From NCBI RefSeq assembly GCF_000220395.1, contig NW_004086665.1:1-26294 (forward strand): a stretch of 26,294 bases of DNA, given 5' to 3'. Position numbers and translations under genes: made by a program. The notes under the pieces were generated by a model, which was given only the letters and a program-made list of their open reading frames with translations, searched no databases and had not been told where the DNA came from. Below are positions 11,958-22,397 of the stretch, piece after piece; within the stretch, counting starts at the first letter, position 1; each line of letters begins with the position of its first letter. The stretch is from Ichthyophthirius multifiliis. Its lineage: Eukaryota > Ciliophora > Oligohymenophorea > Hymenostomatida.

Positions 11958-12380
11958 TCATTTTTTTCTTTTTTTTGCAAATTTTTTTGATATATTTTTA
12001 TAAATTTATTCTTCATTTTAATTATTAGAATCTACAATAATTTTTTCTTAAAATACCTAATTTTTTTCATCAATATTCAATTATTAATTATATTAAATTT
12101 ACAATTATAAATTTTCATCGATACTAGATTATTTTATTTATAATATATCTTACATTTCTAATAATTATTATTAATTAAAAAAAGATTTATCATTCATAAT
12201 AAATTCTTAACCCATTTCTTTAAAAAAATTCACTGCAATGGCAGAGACAACTTCACTAGAAATATCTACATTATAATCTTTTATTTATTTTTTAATCCAT
12301 TCTGGTAATTTTTTCTTAACTAAACTTCTGGCAAATCTCTAAAATAATAAAAATATTATATATATATATACATATATATT

Positions 12381-12412
<32 letters not shown>

Positions 12413-14056
12413 TTTATATTTTAATATTTATATATAATGTTTACTTTTTCAGCCATAATCATTAGTCCATAGTCGTTTTTTCCTCTCATAACTCTTCCTA
12501 AACATTATGCGCATTATCTCATTGCATCGAATTCTATGTATTCGTTTTTTGTCACTTTAAAATTTTCAGTAAGGTATTTTACTCTTTCTAATAAAATAGG
12601 ATCATTAGAATTTTAGACTGGGAAACCTAGCATTATAACACATCGTCCATATTATTCATTAAAATCTATTCCTTCTGCTACTTTTCCCCTTGCGATTGAA
12701 AAAAATATAGCTCCTCGTCCATAATCGCATGCTCTTCTGAAATGAAAAAGACTCTTATATAAATATATATATATTTCATTCATATATATTTTAATTTTTT
12801 ACTTACGATGTTTAGGCAACATCTTTGCTTTCGAAATATACTAACTTATATTTTCTTAATTCATCTAAAATACCATCTTAATCCCATTCAAATATTATTT
12901 ATTCCATATATCTATTATTTTATATATAAAAAATAAACATATGTATACCTGTAAGAAGGAAAAAAAGCCACAATACCATCTGGACAAATTTTACTAATAT
13001 CAATTAATAAAGCACCAAAACTTCTAGTAACTGTCATATTTTATCTTGCTTCGAATTCTGAACTTAAAGCAGTAAAATCAAGTCCTTTAGTTACAATTAT
13101 TGGATTAATAGAGTTTCTTGATAATTCAATATCTATACTCTTTAATATTTAATTATTATTTTAGTTGAAAAAAAGTAGTTAAATACTTTTAACATAAAAG
13201 GATTAAAATTTAATATTTTTGGATAAATATCTAATGGTGACATAGTTCCTGATGTTAAAATTACAGATGCGTATTCTTTAAATACGTTTTATATTGCTAA
13301 CGATGAATCTAAACATGTAAAAGTTAATAAAGGATCACTTAACGATCCATCTAAAGGAGAAGGTTAGAATATTATTTTAAATCTATTTAAATTTTAATAT
13401 ATATATATTAATATAAAATTATATATAAATATATTATAAATAAGAATATATATATTTATTTATTATATATATATGTTTTTATATTATGTATATATATATT
13501 TATTTATTAAATTTAAACCCTCTCTAATTCATAGCTAATAAAGTAGAAAATTAAGCAATAGTAGTAATAGCTACATATTCATCATTATCAGTAATTTCTA
13601 AAGACATAAATAATTATGATAATCTTTCTTCTGCGAATCTAATTTATATATTATTATTATTTTTTTAACAAAAAGTACTTCAAGGATGTTTAGTCTATGT
13701 GATTTTATATTTGCATATCACTTAAAAATTAAGGCGGGTCTTAATTAATACAATTTTTTTCTTTGAGTTTATTTTTTAAAAACATTAATATTTTCTTTAA
13801 AAATAAGACAAAAGGTTTTGCTAAACGAATTTATAAAGGAATTGATTATTTAGCTAATTCTTCAAATACTCCCTTTATTAATAAATAAAAACTAATAAAT
13901 ATATTAATTTAATAAAAAAAAAAACTTATTTTTAATTTTCTTAAACTTATTCTTCTGTAATAATATTTTTTTCTTTAAACCATTTAATAATTATTTATAT
14001 TCATTTTCTAAACTTTATTAACTTTAATTTTTCATATTATCAATCTAATAATTTAA

Positions 14057-14111
<55 letters not shown>

Positions 14112-15160
14112 ATATTTTTATGTTTATATCTTTTCATATTTCTTTTTTTATTACTTTTAATTCTAATTATTCAACGTTTTTATAAGCTGAATCTAATAAT
14201 CTTTTATTAATATTTACAGTAAAAACATCTAAGCAAATATTATCAATATTATGAGCCTCATCAAAGACTACTATACAATCTTTTTATAGAGACTATAAAT
14301 AAAAATTTATTAATATAATATTCTATTTATTTACTTTATTAATAATATCTTTCATTTAAGGACTTAACAAATACATATAATTATAAACTACAATATTACT
14401 ATCATTGACTAATTTTCTTGCTAAAAAATAAGGGCAAATATTTTTTTATTTTCCTATTTCTTTTAAATCATCAATGTTATAAATTCCTTCTTTAAATTCA
14501 ATTTCTTCTTTTTTTTCTTCGAAATTTTCAAAAAATGTACATAATTTTTATTCTCCTTTTTCTCCTCTAAACCTTACCCATTTAGCAGTTAATTTTAAGC
14601 ATTCATCATCTATTTTTTCTTTCTTTTATTAATTTTAAACTAAAGGATTTATACATAAATTACTCCTATTTTATTATTTTCTTAATATATAAATTATTTA
14701 TTATTATATACCTTGCAGATAATGCAGTACATAAAAATTTAAATTCTCTTTTTTCCTCTAATATATATTTTTTTGTATTTTCTAATACAAATTTTAATTC
14801 TTCTATTGTTTTTTCCATTTCAACAACTGTTCTTGTACAATATAATAGCTTTTTTTTATATTTTTTTGTTTCATTAATTATATATAAGTATCATTATTAT
14901 TTTACTTTTTTAAATTTGCCTTAATTTTATAATAAATAAGATGATATTAATGATAATAAACAGACAGTTTTTCCAGTTCCTGTAGGCATTTCTATTATTC
15001 CATGTCCCTTTATATATAAATATTTTCATTTTTTTTCTATATTTAAAAAATATACTTAATTATCTAATATTAATTTAAGATCTTTCATATATTCAAGTTA
15101 TTCCTTATAAAGAGATTAATATGGAAAATAAACTGGAAGATCATTTATATAAAATTTCAT
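11958..15160 (-). CDS. XPD: TFIIH DNA helicase XPD/Rad3 (ERCC2)
   Basis: XPD is the 5'-3' ATP-dependent helicase of TFIIH, acting in nucleotide-excision repair and transcription initiation in the nucleus. Starts at ATG 15160 ([14 protein letters not shown], close to human MKLNVDGLLVYFPY); TGA is at 11958-11960. Exons: 15160-15056, 15007-14906, 14848-14712, 14665-14335, 14292-14155, 14044-13926, 13872-13679, 13638-13519, 13382-13187, 13139-12949, 12911-12803, 12753-12445, 12338-11958. Visible motifs: Walker A MPTGTGKT (residues 42-49), Fe-S cysteines 119, 137, 157 and 192, DEAH 236-239, [37 protein letters not shown], and motif [19 protein letters not shown]. Length is about 810 residues against 760 in human; the excess is mainly a Gln/Asn/Lys-rich tail of about 60. 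All exon phases fit except 14044-13926, which is one base off, near an A7 run at about 13965-13971. Identity is certain. Confidence 0.97.
12339..12444 (-). other. Last XPD intron, with (AT)n
   Basis: A 106-nt phase-0 intron between the helicase motif VI exon (ending ..MIMAEK) and the C-terminal exon ([14 protein letters not shown]). About 12357-12411 is AT repeat. Both borders are fixed by homology to human XPD. Confidence 0.9.
12737..12806 (-). other. XPD intron with two donors and two acceptors
   Basis: Two nested in-frame splice choices are visible. The inner pair removes 12754-12802 (49 nt) and keeps QSLFHFR, matching the length of human ETSVALEKYQEAC. The outer pair removes 12737-12806 (70 nt), uses the stronger-looking donor GTAAGT and acceptor TTTCAG, and shortens this helix by seven residues. 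Both keep the frame. The inner choice is preferred because of homology. Confidence 0.6.
14045..14154 (-). other. XPD intron carrying (AT)n
   Basis: A 110-nt phase-0 intron between VEQLELK and IDNMKNQ. About 14060-14115 is nearly pure AT repeat. It is the second-longest intron of the gene. Confidence 0.85.
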
Positions 15161-15290
15161 TTTTTTTATTTTATTTTTTATTTTATTTTATAAAGTGGGG
15201 TGGGGGGGGGGATAAATTTATTATTAATATTTAATATTTTATAATTATAAAATACATATAAAATTAAAAATATTTTTCAATCTTTTTTAT
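15161..15290. promoter_or_regulatory. Divergent XPD / unknown-gene promoter
   Basis: Only 130 bp separate the start codons of XPD (minus, 15160) and the plus-strand gene at 15291, so both promoters must lie here or overlap the genes. The stretch is A/T-rich except for one G-tract. The proximal 30 bp before XPD is T-rich on the plus strand (A-rich on the XPD strand), as is common before ciliate start codons. No TATA-type element can be singled out in such A/T-rich DNA. Confidence 0.6.
15195..15211 (+). promoter_or_regulatory. G-tract (G, T, G4, T, G10) in divergent promoter
   Basis: A 17-base block containing 15 G lies 35 bp upstream of the XPD start, in a region otherwise almost without G or C. 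It contains a G4 and a G10 run, enough for G-quadruplex formation on one strand. It is not a clean ciliate telomere repeat (T2G4). It could be a regulatory site, a nucleosome-free element or an assembly artefact. Confidence 0.55.
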
Positions 15291-15999
15291 ATGTATCAAA
15301 TATAAAATCAAAATCCTCTTAATTCTAAATAATAGGGTTAATTAAAGAATATTTAGAATCAATATTAATATCAAAATAAATGAAAATAGAGTATAGTAAA
15401 ATAAAATAAAATAAGGCTTTGTTAATTAAATAAATTTTAAATGATCCTTAATCATATAAACTAAGACTATTTTTATATTAAAGTTCATTTAATAATTAAA
15501 TTCCTTATAAATTAATTACTTATCCTAAGATAATGAATTTATCTTAATTTCTTTTTTATATTTTATTTTTAAATTAAAAAAAAAAAAAAATATTTACTTT
15601 TTTAATACTTATATTTAAAATTCATTGTTAATAAATTATATATTTCCATTTTAAAAAAATAAAACACTTCCAATATGTACATTTTATTAAGTTTATTCAA
15701 AATATAAATATGAATTAAATAAATTTTCAGAAAATTAAATAATTTATTTAATTTTTTATTAATATTTTGAACTCTCATTAATAAATTAAAACTAAAATTG
15801 GTTATTGAGTATAGCATTATTATTAAATTAAAATTATTACAAATTCTCAAATATTTAATTAGAAAGAATATTATTAGATTGGTTAAAACAAATAATTATT
15901 TTTCCTAAAGAAAGAATGGCACCCTTATTCTTAAACGTCTAAAAAATAATATCGTTATTATATAAAGACTTAAATAAAAATTAAAAATTAGAAAAATGA
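15291..15999 (+). CDS. Unknown helical protein, divergent from XPD
   Basis: ATG 15291 starts MYQIQNQNPLNSKQQ. After a one-base change of frame near 15334-15340, a long reading follows (LIKEYLESILISKQMKIEYS, KALLIKQILNDPQSYKLRLF, IPYKLITYPKIMNLSQ). The C-terminal part lies in a third frame (NWLLSIALLLNQNYYKFSN, LERILLDWLKQIIIFPKERM, LFLNVQKIISLLYKDLNKN) and ends at TGA 15997-15999. Predicted size is about 230 residues, mostly amphipathic helix, with no signal peptide and no clear membrane segment. No family is recognised. The second frame change lies in the A/T-rich part 15570-15700, which has an A15 run, so an intron or homopolymer error is possible. The minus-strand 82-codon reading over 15602-15850 is a shadow. 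The neighbour on the right is the convergent kinase gene. Confidence 0.5.
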
Positions 16000-16144
16000 T
16001 TTTGACTTGAAAATTATTTAAGATTTTACATTTAATAAAATAATAAATATGAAATAATATATTAAAAAAAACTATATATATTTAATAAATATATAAATAT
16101 ATATATATATTTATATATATATATAAATATATAATAACTTAAAA
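16000..16144. other. Convergent spacer with (AT)n
   Basis: 145 bp between the stop of the plus-strand gene and that of the minus-strand kinase, with an imperfect AT repeat at about 16074-16134. No terminator structure was recognised. Confidence 0.6.
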
Positions 16145-17392
16145 TCAAATATTTTAATTAAATTATAATTATTATTAAGAAAAATTGAAATAAATTTATA
16201 ATTAATTTTCTATTATTTATTTAACTTCCTACAATGAATATTTTCTTTCGTTATTTTTATTAATAATTTATTACATTTAAATTACAATTTATAAATTTTA
16301 AATTGCGTTGGTGTTATTAGCGAAAAATCCAACTATTTATTTCATAAAATTTTCATTATTTTCCAACTAAAAATCTCTTTAAATTTACTCTATTATATAT
16401 TTTCTATTTTATTCTTCGAAAAATTTAAATAAATCAATCCAATTTATTCTATCTTCTTCCTTTATTTATAACATTTTAGTAATTATCTATTATTAATTTT
16501 TAGATATAAAAGGTTAATCTGGAAATTGAAGTGGCCTATTTAATATGTTCTGTAATAAATCAAAATAATTCTTACCCTCCCAAGGTGTTCTTTTATATAA
16601 TATTTCATAATAAAGTATTCCTAATGACCATATATCTGTTTTTGATGAATAACTTTATTACTAAAGCACTTAAGGGGACATATAAAGAGGAGTTCCTACA
16701 AAAGATACTAATATAGGCTCTTCCATACCTGTCTCGATTACTTTTGAAAAACCAAAATCTGCGATTTTAACAGATTAGTCATTTAAAAGAACATTTAATA
16801 ATTTTAAATCTCTATGTACTATATTATTATTATGCAAACATTAAAAACCTTCCATAATTTAAAACATAATATTAAATAAATCATGTTCTTTTAATTAAGA
16901 ATTATTGTAAATATATTTTTACAAATTTCCTTAATTACAATATTCCACAATCATATACAAATTATTTTCAGTTCTTATTATAAGTTATATTATTAAATAT
17001 CAATCATATAAAATAAAAAATTTAATTATATAAATATATATAAAAATATATGAATATATATATATATAAATAAAAAAATTATATATAATATATATATATA
17101 TATATATAAATAAATAATAATTTATTTAATTTTTTTTTTACTTTATTACATCATATAATTGTACTATATTTTTATGTTTTAACATTTTCATATTTTTTAT
17201 TTCATTTTTTAATGAAGGAATTATTTTTTCAGGTTATGCTCTAAATTTCGCTAATGGAATTATTTTTATTGCTACATCTTTATTGTCTTTTGTATCTTGA
17301 CCTTAAAATACATTACCGAAACTACCTTTTCCTAATAATTTTTCTTTATATATTATATAGTGTTACAGAATTTTAATATTTTTTTTATCCAT
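16145..17392 (-). CDS. Ser/Thr protein kinase, ULK/ATG1-like
   Basis: Starts at ATG 17392 (MDKKNIKILQHYIIYKEK). Two exons, 17392-17142 and 16973-16145, joined at phase 2 across a 168-nt intron; 359 residues with no frame break. Kinase motifs in order: glycine loop LGKGSFGNVF (20-29), catalytic Lys in VAIKII (K43), helix-C region SLKNEIKNMKMLKHKNIV, HRDLKLLNVLL (D139), DFGFSK (D156), GTPLYMSPQVL and DIWSLGILYYEILYKRTPWEG. The pattern 'MLKHKNIVQLYDV...NNLYMIVEYCNQGNL' is typical of the ATG1/ULK family, which is expanded in ciliates. The activation loop keeps S/T sites (LVSFVGTP). After the domain comes a ~100-residue Gln/Asn-rich tail with no recognised module. The substrate is unknown; most ciliate members of this class are not proven autophagy kinases. 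All catalytic residues are present. Confidence 0.93.
16974..17141 (-). other. Long A+T-repeat intron of the kinase gene
   Basis: A 168-nt intron dominated by TA repeats (about 17035-17110), with GT..AG ends. It falls after the YDVIK strand and before TENNLYMIVEY, inside the kinase N-lobe. Phase and kinase homology fix both borders. Confidence 0.88.
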
Positions 17393-18366
17393 TTAATTAT
17401 TTTTTTATTTATTATTTTTTGATTTATTTATTTATTAATAATAAGTTTTTTTGTTTTCGTATTATTAAAAATATATTTCTTTTTACCTTATATATAATTA
17501 ATAGTATTAATTTTTTTTTTTTTGTTATTAATAATAATTAAAAATATTTTATAAAATTAATAACTTTATTATTATTTTTATAAATAAATAAACACTAAAT
17601 TAAAAAAATTATATAAAACTTTTTGATAATTATTGCACTTTTTTTAAAAAAATTCTCTTTTTAAATAATTTAATTTTATATTGTTTATAAAATTAATTAT
17701 AAAATATATAAATAGGTTTATAAATATTTATATAACATAATAAAAAACTTTAAATAATTAAGATATTAAAGATTTATATTATATATTATGTAATTTTAAA
17801 TATTTAATAATAAAATTAAAAATATAAATTTAAGAACACAATCGTTAATTTTATATAATAATTAAGATAAAAGACTTAAAAAAAAATATTTAATTTTAAT
17901 AAATAATAGTGTATTAATACTAAAATAATATATATTTAAAAAAAAATAAAAAGTAAAATATATAATTTTATAAAATATAATAATATATTTTATAATATTA
18001 AATTTATTCTAATAAAATAAATATAATAAAAAAAAATAGTATATTTTTGAAACTAAAAATTTATAATATATATAAAAAAAGATAAAAAATAAAGATAAAA
18101 AATAAATAAAAAATATTACAATGATAAAAAAAAAAATGATAAAATAATAAAATTATATATAAAATTTAGAAAATTATAAATATATATATATATAAATATA
18201 TATAAAACTATATTAATTTATATTTTTATATAAATATAATTATAATAATAAATTTTTTATATATTTATAATTATATATATTTTTATATATTTATATTTAA
18301 TAAAATGTATTTATTTGTATTTACATATATTATTATACTTTAGATATATTTTGTTTTTATATATTA
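17393..18366. other. A+T-rich spacer between kinase and Gln-rich gene
   Basis: About 1 kb upstream of the kinase (minus strand), nearly all A and T with many short AT and A-run blocks. No coding signal, repeat unit or RNA gene was seen. It probably holds the kinase promoter and the 3' end of the next minus-strand gene. Confidence 0.65.
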
Positions 18367-19170
18367 TCATTATTATCCTAGTTAATTGTAAAACGAATTA
18401 ATTTAATTTTAAATTAAAAACAAACTTTCATGTTTTTTATATTAAAATTATTTTGTTATTTAAAAGTTTTTATTTTTTTCTTTTTAATCTATTTATCTTA
18501 TTAAAAATGAATTTAATTTTTTATCTTCCTGAACCTTATCTTATTATTTTATTTTTATAATTTATTCACAAAATTATTCGTTCTGTTTTTATTATATTCC
18601 TAATTTTTTATGTAACTATAATAATTTTTGTGATTTTTTGTCTTTTTTATTTAAAATTCTACTTATAGCCACATATTTTTATTTATAATATTTTACTAAA
18701 TTTCTTATTTTTGATTTTAATAAATATTCAAAAAATTTAAATATTTATTTTTTTTGTTTTCCCTTTGTGTAAAAACATTCATATATTCTTTATCTTTAAT
18801 AAATTCTATAAAAATCTTTTTATTTTATCCAAAATCTTATTCTTTATTAACACATTCAACTACAAAAGGTACCCCGAAATCTATTTTTTAATTTATATTT
18901 ACACTTAAATTTCTCAAAATAGGCTTGTTTAGAGTTTTTGTATCATTTTTTACTTAATGATATGATGCACTTTTAATAATTATAGCATTATTTTAACAAT
19001 TTTATTATTTTTATTTATATATATTAGAAATAGATTCCTTTATTTAATTAACTTTTTTTAGCTTTTTTATATGTTATTTAATTAAGTCTTTATTTTTAAT
19101 TTATTCTAATTTAAATATATTCTTTTTCTTTTAAATATTTTTCTAATTCTTCATCATTGCTTTTTATCAT
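18367..19170 (-). CDS. Gln/Lys-rich charged protein, unknown
   Basis: ATG 19170 opens a typical ciliate N-terminus (MIKSNDEELEKYLKEKEYI). Within 20 codons another frame takes over and stays open for about 200 codons (DLIKQHIKKLKKVNQIKES, NKPILRNLSVNINQKIDFGV, FVVECVNKEQDFGQNKKIF, FIKDKEYMNVFTQRE). A third frame gives the best C-terminus (DKVQEDKKLNSFLIRQIDQ, QINSFYNQLGQQ) and the TGA at 18367-18369. An alternative start is ATG 19157 in the middle frame. The predicted protein is about 265 residues, highly charged and helical, without signal or membrane segments. No family is recognised. The two frame changes sit in A-rich runs, as elsewhere in this window. Confidence 0.55.
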
Positions 19171-19258
19171 TTTTTAATTATTTTTTATAAAACTATAAAA
19201 AAGTTAAAAAAAAATTAAATATTAAAATCAATAAATTTTATTTAAAAAATAAATAAAA

Positions 19259-19648
19259 ATGCAAATTTAATTTATTTACATATTTTTTATTATTTTATAA
19301 ATTATAGGAACAGAAGAAGAAAAAAATTAACTTAACATAAAAAAAACTTCGAATAATGTCTATAAAAAAATTGCAATGCAAAAAGTTGTTAAAAAAGATA
19401 AACAATATGTACAGAAGATATGAAAAAGTTCGTTTAATGTTAAAATATAAAATACTATATGTAAATTAGATGGAGTTCCTGATATTGAATATACATCTAA
19501 AATGATATTATGTATAAAAGATTGTGAACAAGAAAATAAGTACATAAATGAATTTAAGGAATATATAAATTGTATAAAGACATGTTAAGGATAAATACTA
19601 TTAAATTAATATATAATATGGATACTTATTATAGTAATAAATTTATGA
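19259..19648 (+). CDS. Small Cys-containing protein, possibly secreted
   Basis: ATG 19259 starts MQIQFIYIFFIILQIIG, a good signal peptide or N-terminal membrane segment. The same frame, apart from one TGA near 19424, carries TICKLDGVPDIEYTSKM and then ILCIKDCEQENKYINEFKEY and INCIKTC, and closes at TGA 19646-19648. The pair CIKDC and CIKTC, 15 residues apart, is a twin CX3C arrangement. Over about 19368-19440 a neighbouring frame is richer in Cys (KSCQKRQTICTEDMKKFVQC) and may be the true one, implying two compensating frame changes at A runs. The leader argues for a secreted or organelle-lumen Cys-rich protein; the twin CX3C spacing also recalls small Tim/CHCH-type mitochondrial proteins, but those lack such a leader. 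Converges with the K+ channel gene 176 bp away. Confidence 0.5.
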
Positions 19649-19712
19649 AAAAATAAATAAATATACAAAATTCTAATAATTTAATATAAAAAATATAAAT
19701 ATAAAAATATAA

Positions 19713-19745
<33 letters not shown>

Positions 19746-19824
19746 AATTATTTTTTATATATCTTTAAATTATTTTTAATTTATTTTTACTTTTTTTATT
19801 ATTATATTATATATTTATATTAAT

Positions 19825-22397
19825 TCATATTTTTTTAGAGTATTAATTATAATAAGTATTTTTTTTTTAACACTTTTCTTATAAATTATTATTATTTATA
19901 TTTGGATCTATAAAATTAATTTACTCCTAAAGTCTTAAAATACAATTATTTATATATTCGAAATCTTAAATAATATTTATTTCTTTAAAGCTTTCTTATA
20001 AATTTAATATATCTTTATTGTTTTAAATTTTTTATTATTATTATACAAATCTTACCATATTTCTAAAAATAATGTTTGCTTCCTTTATATATTATTATAT
20101 TTATAATTTTTTTATTTATATATATACTTCTAAACTAATATTAATATTTTTTTTTCTTTTAAGAGTTTTTACATTGTTTAAATCATTGTCTTTTTTGTAG
20201 TTTTAAAAAACTTAAAACTTATAGAAATAATATGTTATTTCATATCTTCGTATTTATTTAAAATATCGATAAACTAAACACTTTCAATTACTAACATTTT
20301 AATATTAGTTGAAGCTACAAAATTAAAAGAACAAAGTTTATTAGAAAATAAATCTACAGCACCAAAAAAGAAGCCTTAAGAGAAAAAGAGCTTTACTTAT
20401 ATTTCATCTATAGTAAAATTAGATTCTAATTCACCTTCCATAATTAAATAAACTTCCGAAAATTTTTCTCCTTATTTTTTAATAGTCTATCCTGCTAAAT
20501 ATTTTACAGGTTTTAAAGAAAAAGCACAGTCAATATAAAAATTATAATTTTTATATTCATATTTACCATCTAATAAAAACAAAGGCCTGAATTTCGTATA
20601 AAAAATATCTTAATATAAATGTCTAATCATCTAAAATAATTATTTAAATATATATGTATTTTTTTAAAAATACTTATTTTTTTAAATCATCAGGCATTAA
20701 TTTAAAATATTTATCATTTTAAGAAATAGGTGATAGTCTTGAATTTTTATAAAAATATTCATAATGTATATATATTTAATTAATAAGTTCTTTATCAATT
20801 GTTTTTTCTGATTAAAATTGCCTAAATAATATTAATATGTATATATAAATAAATATAAATTAAGATAAATATATTTAAATAAATAATAAAATTATATTTT
20901 ATATAAATTTTAAATATAATATTTATATATATATATATATATATATTTATAAATATTTATTTTATATTTTTTAATTAATTATTTATATATTTAAAAAATA
21001 TTTTATTTACATAATGAAATAATCCATTCTTCAATTTCTACTTTTCGATCAATATAGCCTAATTTTTTCCAATAATTTGTCAACACATCATTAAAAGTAT
21101 TCATTATATAAGTAAAAAATGCGATTCCGCAAATCATTATTAAAATACATAAAATTCTTTCATTATTGTTTGTTGGTGTCATATCTCCAAAGCCAACAGT
21201 CGAAAAAGTTGTTAAAATAAAATAAAAATTATATAAAACTTGTTTCCATTGAGGTAAATCTTAAATACCATAAGTATCAGAAAAATTGGGTGCATTTTCT
21301 TACCTAAAATCATTTAAAAGATAGTACCATATACAAGAAACAAAATAAGTCAAAGAAAAACCTGTAATAATAAATTTTATATTTCTAAAAGTATATCTTA
21401 CAATAAATTATTATTAAACTTTATCTTAGGTATCACTAAATTAAATTATTCTATTTATAATATTTATTACACGATCTTCCTTTAAAAGTTTCAAAAAACG
21501 AGGAAGTCTTGCTAATCTAAATAGTTTAATAAAAACTATCTTTAAAATATATATATATATATATAATTATAATATATTATATACATTATGATAAAATAAA
21601 ATAAAAGGAAAGGTGGAAATAAAATCAATTATAAAAAATCCTCTTTATAATAAAAATATTTTTATTAAAATATAAATAAAATACTATATATAAATATAGA
21701 TATATAAAAAAATAAATTTAAGAATATATGAAAATAAGTTTATATAAATAAAACTATATACAATAAAAATATTTATATATATATAAATATATATGTAAAT
21801 ATATATATAAATATATATATATATATTTTAATAATATACAATATATATATACTTATATATTTTCATTATACTTAATATATTTTTAAAATATTAATTTAAG
21901 ATCTGTTATAATTTCATCTGTTTCTTCATCTATATACGTAGTTACAAAATTTTAAAGAATATCAAAAGCAAATAAACTTTCTATTATTATTTCACTATAA
22001 CTATATTCATTTTGCATTATATCATTATCAAAACCCATTCTTTTATATATATCATTATATTTTATTTATTTTGTTAATAAAAATAATACCTAAATGAATT
22101 CATAAAACATGTATATACAATCATAAAAATATTAGTAAAATCCCAAAACATTTTATATGGAGAATTTGGTTTAATAATAATATAATATTTTAATTTTTCC
22201 CATGTGAATCCTTTTTTTTCAAATATATTGTTATATGATTTATCTTTTTTAAGTAAATTCCCTGAAGAATTAACTTATTTATCAAAACTTTATGTTCCAA
22301 AAAGTTACTTTGCAAATTTTTAATCAATAATATCTTTATTTATATATGTTTATCTTTTTTGGTATTATGATCTATTAGAATTTTATAAATTTAACAT
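19825..22397 (-). CDS. Voltage-gated K+ channel with CNBD-like domain
   Basis: Starts at ATG 22397; TGA is at 19825-19827. Exons: 22397-22090, 22039-21872, 21642-21585, 21539-21011, 20821-20674, 20630-20128, 20082-19825; about 655 residues. It has the EAG/CNG-type plan: a pre-S1 block IIKPNSPYKMFWDF; S1 (IFMIVYTCFM); S2 (IIIESLFAFDILQNFV); S3 (KGFFIIDFISTFPF); an S4 with repeated basic residues (KLFRLARLPRFLKLLK, about 183-198); S5; the selectivity filter TVGFGD at 292-297; S6; a C-linker (EIEEWI..); and a CNBD-like fold (GQTIKKQGEKFSEVYLIMEG). The filter predicts K+ selectivity in the plasma or ciliary membrane. The phosphate-binding cassette is atypical (FFGAVDLFSNKLCSFNFVAS lacks the usual Glu and Arg). 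Exons 20821-20674 and 20630-20128 are each one base out of phase, near A/T runs. The family is certain. Confidence 0.92.
20822..21010 (-). other. Long intron of the K+ channel gene
   Basis: A 189-nt A/T-repeat intron between the C-linker reading IEEWIISL and QFQSEKTIDKEL. The borders have GT..AG ends, but the phases disagree by one base, so one end or a nearby base is uncertain. Confidence 0.65.
21643..21871 (-). other. Longest intron in the window (229 nt)
   Basis: Splits the S3 region (QKYIK|GFFIIDF) of the K+ channel in exact phase. It is made of AT/AAT repeats with one purer AT block near 21776-21832. It is about five times the usual intron length here. Confidence 0.85.

Noticed and set aside
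15195-15211. Telomere or chromosome-end repeat
   Set aside because: The G runs are not repeated T2G4 units and lie between two genes, with no terminal array.
15602-15850. 82-codon minus-strand ORF
   Set aside because: It overlaps the plus-strand reading with better protein character, and it is a low-complexity antisense shadow.
16531-16716. 61-codon plus-strand ORF
   Set aside because: It is antisense to the kinase activation-loop region, which is unambiguous on the minus strand.
19360-19545. Minus-strand ORF with Cys and Ser
   Set aside because: It is antisense to the Cys-containing plus-strand gene; the plus strand has the leader and the CX3C pair.
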